Below are positions 60,331 through 64,000 of a stretch of 64,000 bases of DNA, one piece after another (the stretch's first letter is position 1; each line of letters starts with the position of its first letter). The stretch covers positions 60,881,953 to 60,945,952 of the forward strand of contig CM060198.1 in NCBI GenBank assembly GCA_030549335.1, read 5' to 3'. The stretch comes from Pontederia crassipes. Taxonomy: Eukaryota > Streptophyta > Magnoliopsida > Commelinales > Pontederiaceae. The notes below the pieces were generated by a model. That model had not been told where the DNA came from and searched no databases. It worked only from the letters and a program-made list of their open reading frames with translations. The position numbers and the translations under genes were made by a program.

Positions 60331-61163
60331 TCTTTATCTCTCTCCACTCTCTACTTCTTTCCCTCTCTCCTCTCTCCTCTTTCTCTCCCTCTCCTATTTT
60401 GCCGGCGCAACGACCTCACGGATGACGACCCGCCGGCGACCCTCTTCCCCTCTCTCTCTCTAGCTCGAATTTGATCGGGGGGTCAGATCGGCCTCCTGGC
60501 GGCCAGATCTAGTCGCGGGCGATCGGATCGGCCGCCTCGCAGTCCGATTTGGCCGTTGGCCGGCCATGGCTCGATTCGGCCGCCCGCGGCCCAATCCGGC
60601 CGCCAGGCGGTCAGGCCTTATCCGCCCGCCAAGCGGTCAGATCTGGCCGACCACGGCCTGATCGGCCGGCAGCCGGCATGATCCAGCCGGCGCGATCAGC
60701 CGCCAGCCGGCGTGATCAGCCGCCAGCCGGCGTGATCTGGCCGCCCGTCTTGATCCAGTCGGCCAGGCGGCCTGATCTGGTCGGCGGTGGCATGATCAGC
60801 ACTAGACGGCCGGATCTTAGCGCGGGCGACCGGATAGGTAGCCTGACGGTCGGCTTTTTTTTTATATTTTAAAAATTCTTTGCGACGGTTGGGATCGTCG
60901 AAAGCTTTCGACGGTTGCGCTCGCGCAATCTTTTCGATGGTTGTGATAGCCGAAAGTTTCGACGATTTTGACCGTGGAAAGTTTCGACAGTTGTAACGAC
61001 TGCGGAAAGTTTCGACACACCAAAATTTCCAACGGTTGCAATCGTCAAGAACTTTCGACAAATTTTTTCCAACCGTCAAAAATCATTTTGCGACGACTAT
61101 TTTTTCGACAGATCCATTCCATCGAAAACCCGTCGAAAATCGTAATTTCCGACGGTTTTAGTG
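59551..61163. mobile_element. CACTA-type non-autonomous element with GC-rich cargo
   Basis: It begins CACTCCAAGAAAATT, ends CGGTTTTAGTG and is flanked by a 3-bp repeat AAT (59548-59550 and 61164-61166). Dozens of GACGG / CCGTC subterminal repeats occupy both sides. The middle holds an (AT)n run, a CT-rich tract (about 60338-60400) and a GC-rich block (about 60400-60865) built from imperfect repeats around CCGGC, GCCGCC and GATC. No transposase is seen. Confidence 0.78.
60268..60330. repeat. (AT)n microsatellite
   Basis: About 60 bp of uninterrupted TA dinucleotides inside the CACTA element. Confidence 0.9.
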
Positions 61164-61437
61164 AATGTGGCGTGTGATATCAATAAGTAATATTATCCAT
61201 GTGTAACTAACTAAATTAATTAACTAACTAATATTATCCATGTATAATTATTTTAGTTTAGACTAACTTCATAACTAAATTTGATGGACTACAATTATTT
61301 TAGTCGAGTTTATTGAAAAGTCCGCTCGATAGGCAGCGTGATCGAAGATAGAAATATTGAAAACAAAATGCCCTGCGCGAAAGATAAGTTGCGTGCTTCT
61401 CTACAATATAAATGGCGGCCTACTTTTCATGTAACCA

Positions 61438-61440
61438 TAA

Positions 61441-61498
<58 letters not shown>
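61438..61498. repeat. (ATT)n microsatellite
   Basis: About 20 uninterrupted ATT units. Confidence 0.93.
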
Positions 61499-61702
61499 GA
61501 CCTATTTTAAAAAAAAAGCAAATAAAAAAGTAGGAGATATGAATAATATTTAGTTAGTTAATTTAGAAAATAACTTTTAATTGGAGATAATATTAGAGGG
61601 TTACAATAATAGATAACAAAAGAGTTTGGGTTGAATTATATCTTTGCAATTTAATTTAGAATTATTTTCATTAGACTTATAATTATAGTTTTAATAGATT
61701 GA

Positions 61703-62018
61703 GGGGTTATTTGGCTAAGCTTATAAGTTACTTATAAGTTGATTTAAAAAAATCTTAATGTTTGGTAACTTAAGAATCCGACTGTTAAAGGGGATATCAA
61801 AATTACTTATAAGTAAAAAAAATAAAAAGAGGGAGGGTGCTTATTTTCTTTTTTAAAAAAGTCAGTTAGTTATCTCGTAACTAACTGATTATTATTAATA
61901 TAAGTAGTTTTATTCAAATATATAAATGCTTATTTTTTAAAAATAAGTTTCAATCAATAAAATACTTATAACACTTCAACTTATAAGTTATTCTGCATCA
62001 GCTAAGCCAAACGGGTCC
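61703..62018. mobile_element. PIF/Harbinger-type MITE, 316 bp, with empty-site proof
   Basis: It begins GGGGTTATTTGGCTAAGC and ends GCTAAGCCAAACGGGTCC, inverted counterparts. A 3-bp target repeat TGA flanks it (61700-61702 and 62019-62021). The related blocks near 17491 and 24928 read AGATTGAGTTTAAA without interruption, the expected empty site. Confidence 0.88.
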
Positions 62019-62515
62019 TGAGTTTAATTTGATACTATAAAGAATTGATTAAGAGTCTTAATTGAAATTAAGTTATATCTAAAACATATAAATAAATTCT
62101 TAGATGGCTTTTTTTTCTTTTTGCACCCTATTTTCTGCACAAAACCTCTTCTTTCCTTACCATTTTCGATCAAATAAAGTTATAAGAGTAGTCGACTAAC
62201 CTCTCGCAATCCACAACATCAAAGGACATCTCAGATGAGGTTTGCATGCAATCTTTGGTAGTATGACCAGATAGTGATCAAACAAGTTTATAGTTTATAC
62301 AGAAGCTAAATCCTTAGCAATGATTTTTCTATCAGCATAAGGTAAGGAAGCGGATCTCTACGTTAATGATTTTTACCGATATGGTATGTAGTACAGCTAA
62401 TTGTAAACAAAATTGCATGGCTTAATTGGTGCCTCGGAAATATTTTAATAAGGTCAAAAGTTGAATCAGAATGGCAACTTTGGAATAATTATGAAACTTT
62501 GGGTTCTATATTAAT

Positions 62516-62650
62516 GAAGGATTTTTTGGTCGTCAATAATTCGAAAGGATTTTCGTATCCGTCGTAATTGCCGTCAAAAAAATGCGAAGGATTCATGTCT
62601 TTCGAAAAATGCCCAGTCGTAAATTAACCATTTAATTGTGGAGGCATGTT
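62516..62650. other. Short repeat-like segment with GTCGTAATT words
   Basis: Words such as CCGTCGTAATTGCCGTC and CCAGTCGTAAATTAACC resemble CACTA subterminal repeats, but no terminus was found. Confidence 0.3.
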
Positions 62651-62979
62651 AACTCTGACCCGCCCGACCGAACCAGCCTAAGCCACGAGGAGCGACTACT
62701 CGAACCTAGCGACCCGATTGCTAGAGGAAAACGAGGAGGAATTTGATGTCACAGCCATCACGTCTCCACCGTCGAAGATAAAGACTCCGAACCCCTGCGA
62801 TTCTCCCCCATTGTCCCGGGAGACGGTGCGTCCCTGGACGATCACACACTCATGCAGCATGCCCCCGCGAAAGGGCCTCAACATCTCCTCCACTGCGGTC
62901 CCCGGTCCACCCCTCGTCTAGAGACACCAACAACACTTGGCCCAGAGAGAGAGAGAGCGTGATCAAGCATGCACACGTG

Positions 62980-63018
<39 letters not shown>

Positions 63019-63110
63019 CAGTGGATGCGGCAAGAGAGGCGAGTTGTAGGCGGCGGTGCAGTCAGTTTGGGCGATCCTCCTTCCCCTTCCTCCCTTAGAC
63101 TCCGTCACGT
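62651..63110. other. GC-rich segment with GA tract, possible host gene fragment
   Basis: This island is clearly richer in G and C than its surroundings. Both strands are open over about 200 bp: a plus frame at 62718-62921 (MLEENEEEFDVTAITSPPSK) and a minus frame at 62696-62893 (MEEMLRPFRGGMLHECVIVQ). A GA run (about 62982-63014) would be a CT-rich leader on the minus strand. I recognise neither product. A captured or truncated gene fragment is the likeliest reading. Confidence 0.25.
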
Positions 63111-63289
63111 TGGAAATTATATGGCCAGTTGCCCCTCTTTTTTTTCATTTTGGTTGCTTGGACAATTACCAAATTGTAAGCAAAAAACTTGAAAATACTT
63201 TTTTAGCGCAATCGATATTGAGACGCTAAGATACATGTTGATAATGCCTTAAATCTGAATCCAGTTGCAACCTATGTTATCCCTCTATG
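63111..63289. other. Spacer before a Copia fragment
   Basis: No gene or repeat recognised. Confidence 0.35.
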
Positions 63290-64000
63290 TAGTCAGGTGT
63301 TTTAGCAAATTTTTCTTACGTGGGTGTCGCTGTTGCCCGAGAACGTAGCCCGATTTAGGGTGAATCTCGTAAATCTCTATGTTCTTCTATGTTCGTACGT
63401 TATCTCTCTCTCCCTCTTTTTCGTAACAATACATGTGTGAAAACAATGATAATTTTATATTCATAACTTAACGATGAGTCACATGTTTACAATATTTATA
63501 GGCTACGTCAATCCCTTGTGAAGTGGATCTAATGCACATCCTACTACACACTTATTTAATGGTAAAATAGTTAGAAGACATGGTCACGTTGGATTGAGTA
63601 CAATACATGTGGCACCCTTGTAACTGTGTTGACATGCCCGTTCAAGTGAAGCCTGCACGGGAGCAAAAACGAAGCTTGTTGCGCAAAAAAAATAAACAGT
63701 TTTCCATCGATCGCTTTAGTCATGATGTTCGTCATGTTGTCTTTGGACGAAATGAAATGAACTATGAGAAATTTATGTGCTACATCATCGCATACAAAAT
63801 GGCAGTCAACCTCAACATGTTTTGTACGCACGTGAAAAACTAGGTTGGTCGAAAGATACATTGCACCGATGTTGTCATACCAAATGATTGGAAGCACTAT
63901 CGAATTGAAGTGAAACTCATTCAAAAGAACGCAGCCATAATAGTTTTGTTGTGGTGTCAAGCTACTGCTTTATATTCTAACTCGTTTGCTCGAGAGACAT
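63290..64000 (-). mobile_element. Copia fragment at window edge (RNase H and probable 3' LTR)
   Basis: On the minus strand, 63571-63960 encodes a Copia RNase H end: WYDNIGAMYLSTNLVFH, RTKHVEVDCHF and FISSKDNMTNIMTKA match the usual CDN...KHIE...SKDQ...TKPL pattern. Downstream, about 63290-63615 is probably the 3' LTR, but its ends are not fixed. The rest lies beyond the window. The visible part seems only lightly broken. Confidence 0.65.

Larger units (their letters stand above)
61164..62515. repeat. Orphan duplicated WAK upstream block
   Basis: It matches the WAK-3 block (24560-25600) and the WAK-2 block (12395-12625 plus 17300-17860) in order. Examples are GTTTATTGAAAAGTC, AACTTTTAATTGGAGATAA and, at its end, GGAATAATTATGAAACTTTG. 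Insertions inside it are an (ATT)n run and a MITE at 61703-62018. No WAK gene is attached. Confidence 0.7.

Noticed and set aside
60549-60872. Open frame of 107 codons in GC-rich DNA
   Set aside because: The translation is a low-complexity product of tandem GC-rich repeats inside a CACTA element.

Overview
This is plant nuclear DNA. The genes have short GT-AG introns, the spacers are very AT-rich, and there are Copia elements with initiator-Met-tRNA-type primer sites, CACTA, PIF/Harbinger and RTE elements, and many MITEs. The main content is a tandem cluster of wall-associated receptor kinase (WAK/WAK-like) genes, all on the minus strand. The kinases carry HGDVK in place of HRD, which I associate mainly with monocot WAKs; a non-grass monocot is my weak guess. 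The species cannot be read from the sequence.

Five WAK genes with the same three-exon plan are present: WAK-1 (2095-4634), WAK-2 (8806-11300), WAK-3 (20870-23862), WAK-4 (30276-32750) and WAK-6 (50628-53068). Exon 1 encodes the signal peptide and the galacturonan-binding GUB_WAK region, exon 2 one calcium-binding EGF module, and exon 3 the membrane span and kinase; both introns are phase 1. A sixth copy (WAK-5) survives as three kinase-exon pieces between 38933 and 45027. WAK-2 and WAK-4 look intact. WAK-3 has a frameshifted C-terminal tail. WAK-1 and WAK-6 each carry one in-frame stop near the end of the GUB_WAK region, at different codons.

WAK-1 to WAK-3 share kilobases of 5' flank, so the duplication unit was gene plus upstream block. 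An upstream block without its gene lies at 58859-62515, and a second copy of the WAK-1 upstream segment lies at 6447-6840. The near upstream segment keeps a TATA box and, in several copies, a TTGACT W-box core.

Mobile elements fill most of the rest. They include two Copia elements with paired LTRs and 5-bp target repeats (12626-17299 and 54268-58136), a Copia fragment at the right edge, and a solo Copia LTR (24178-24468). There are three long solo LTRs of one TGTAAC...GTTACA family (26916-28952, 42642-44539, 47853-50278) and one minute LTR element (47227-47469). DNA transposons include CACTA elements, a decayed PIF/Harbinger element (39042-42450), a MITE with empty-site proof (61703-62018), a long-TIR MITE family with five copies, and others. 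RTE-type LINE tails lie at 41584-41993 and 48900-49248. Nesting is deep: WAK-5 is split by a PIF/Harbinger element, itself holding an RTE copy, and by a solo LTR.

No new biochemical system was found. The most noteworthy signals are the two independent stops that would yield secreted WAK ectodomains, the traces of lost cluster copies, the palindrome arrays inside the solo LTRs, and GC-rich cargo inside CACTA and MITE elements.
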